NCBI GenBank assembly: GCA_002496565.1
Contig: DAKJ01000023.1
Location: 23,794-87,793, forward strand
Direction: 5' to 3'
Length of the DNA stretch: 64,000 nucleotides
Origin: Methanosarcina sp. UBA289
GTDB lineage: Archaea > Halobacteriota > Methanosarcinia > Methanosarcinales > Methanosarcinaceae
Shown: piece by piece, positions 63,901-64,000 of the stretch
Layout: every line of letters begins with the position of its first letter
How positions within the stretch are numbered: the stretch's first letter is position 1
Notes under the pieces: model-generated
What the model saw: only the letters and a program-made list of their open reading frames with translations
Database searches by the model: none
What the model was told of the DNA's origin: nothing
Translations under genes and position numbers: made by a program

Positions 63901-64000
63901 GTTTCTTGTTATATGATATCTGTAATATATTTTCGCTTTAATTTATTGTTTTTGAACTTTTGGAATCTGAAAAACTATACTATAGTTCCTGACTCAACAA

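Overview
The window is from a methanogenic archaeon of the genus Methanosarcina; the species cannot be fixed from sequence alone. The clearest markers are a phosphotransacetylase/acetate kinase pair beside a gene for the iron-sulfur flavoprotein Isf, several proteins built from the Methanosarcina S-layer (DUF1608) domain, ADP-dependent sugar kinases, an archaeal class I CCA-adding enzyme, and Shine-Dalgarno sites of the GGAGG/GGTGAT type with frequent TTG and GTG starts. Long AT-rich intergenic stretches are also typical.

Layout. 1-0.8 kb: end of a cobalt ECF transporter operon (cbiM, start of cbiN). 1.3-4.1 kb: four tandem paralogues of a small four-helix membrane protein, each with its own conserved leader and most with a conserved trailer. 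4.3-10.1 kb: accessory genes (a HEPN-like protein, an acetyltransferase, a SHOCT protein, a secreted beta-helix protein, a secreted PKD protein). 10.6-15 kb: a CDF metal exporter, a nearly gene-free 1.9 kb stretch, a YqaA/DedA-like membrane protein and a double winged-helix regulator. 15.2-20.7 kb: a candidate structured RNA, three 19-bp direct repeats, the probable major S-layer gene and a convergent S-layer paralogue. 21.3-22.6 kb: cca. 22.8-26.6 kb: a HEAT protein with 25 near-identical 36-residue repeats. 26.7-33.5 kb: minus-strand housekeeping genes (OGG1-type glycosylase, two ADP-dependent sugar kinases, argJ, a CBS protein, argC). 34-41.5 kb: small genes including a 56-residue protein, two Hsp20-type proteins, AMMECR1, pgk, a family 4 uracil-DNA glycosylase and a ferredoxin. 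41.8-48 kb: surface proteins (a YVTN propeller and two triple S-layer-domain proteins). 48.2-51.1 kb: an operon of a membrane winged-helix protein, an anchored beta-sandwich protein and a HEAT lipoprotein. 51.5-55.6 kb: a frameshifted acdB-like gene, ackA, pta and isf. 55.8-63.9 kb: an accessory region with a NACHT-HEAT NTPase, a radical SAM protein flanked by 30-bp direct repeats and a tRNA-like fragment, a twice-frameshifted coiled-coil gene, a cupin and a small membrane protein.

How the genes work together. pta, ackA and isf belong to acetate metabolism. The ADP kinases and pgk belong to the archaeal modified glycolysis. argC and argJ belong to arginine synthesis. At least four S-layer-domain proteins and two other secreted proteins make this a cell-envelope neighbourhood. 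Three unrelated HEAT-repeat proteins, one fused to a NACHT NTPase, and a HEPN-like protein are candidates for conflict or signalling functions. The most unusual signals are the tandem four-gene array with its shared stem-loop leader, three places where a good Shine-Dalgarno is followed by an in-frame ACG rather than a normal start, the structured RNA upstream of the S-layer gene, the long structured leader of hsp20, and the repeat-flanked radical SAM cassette.
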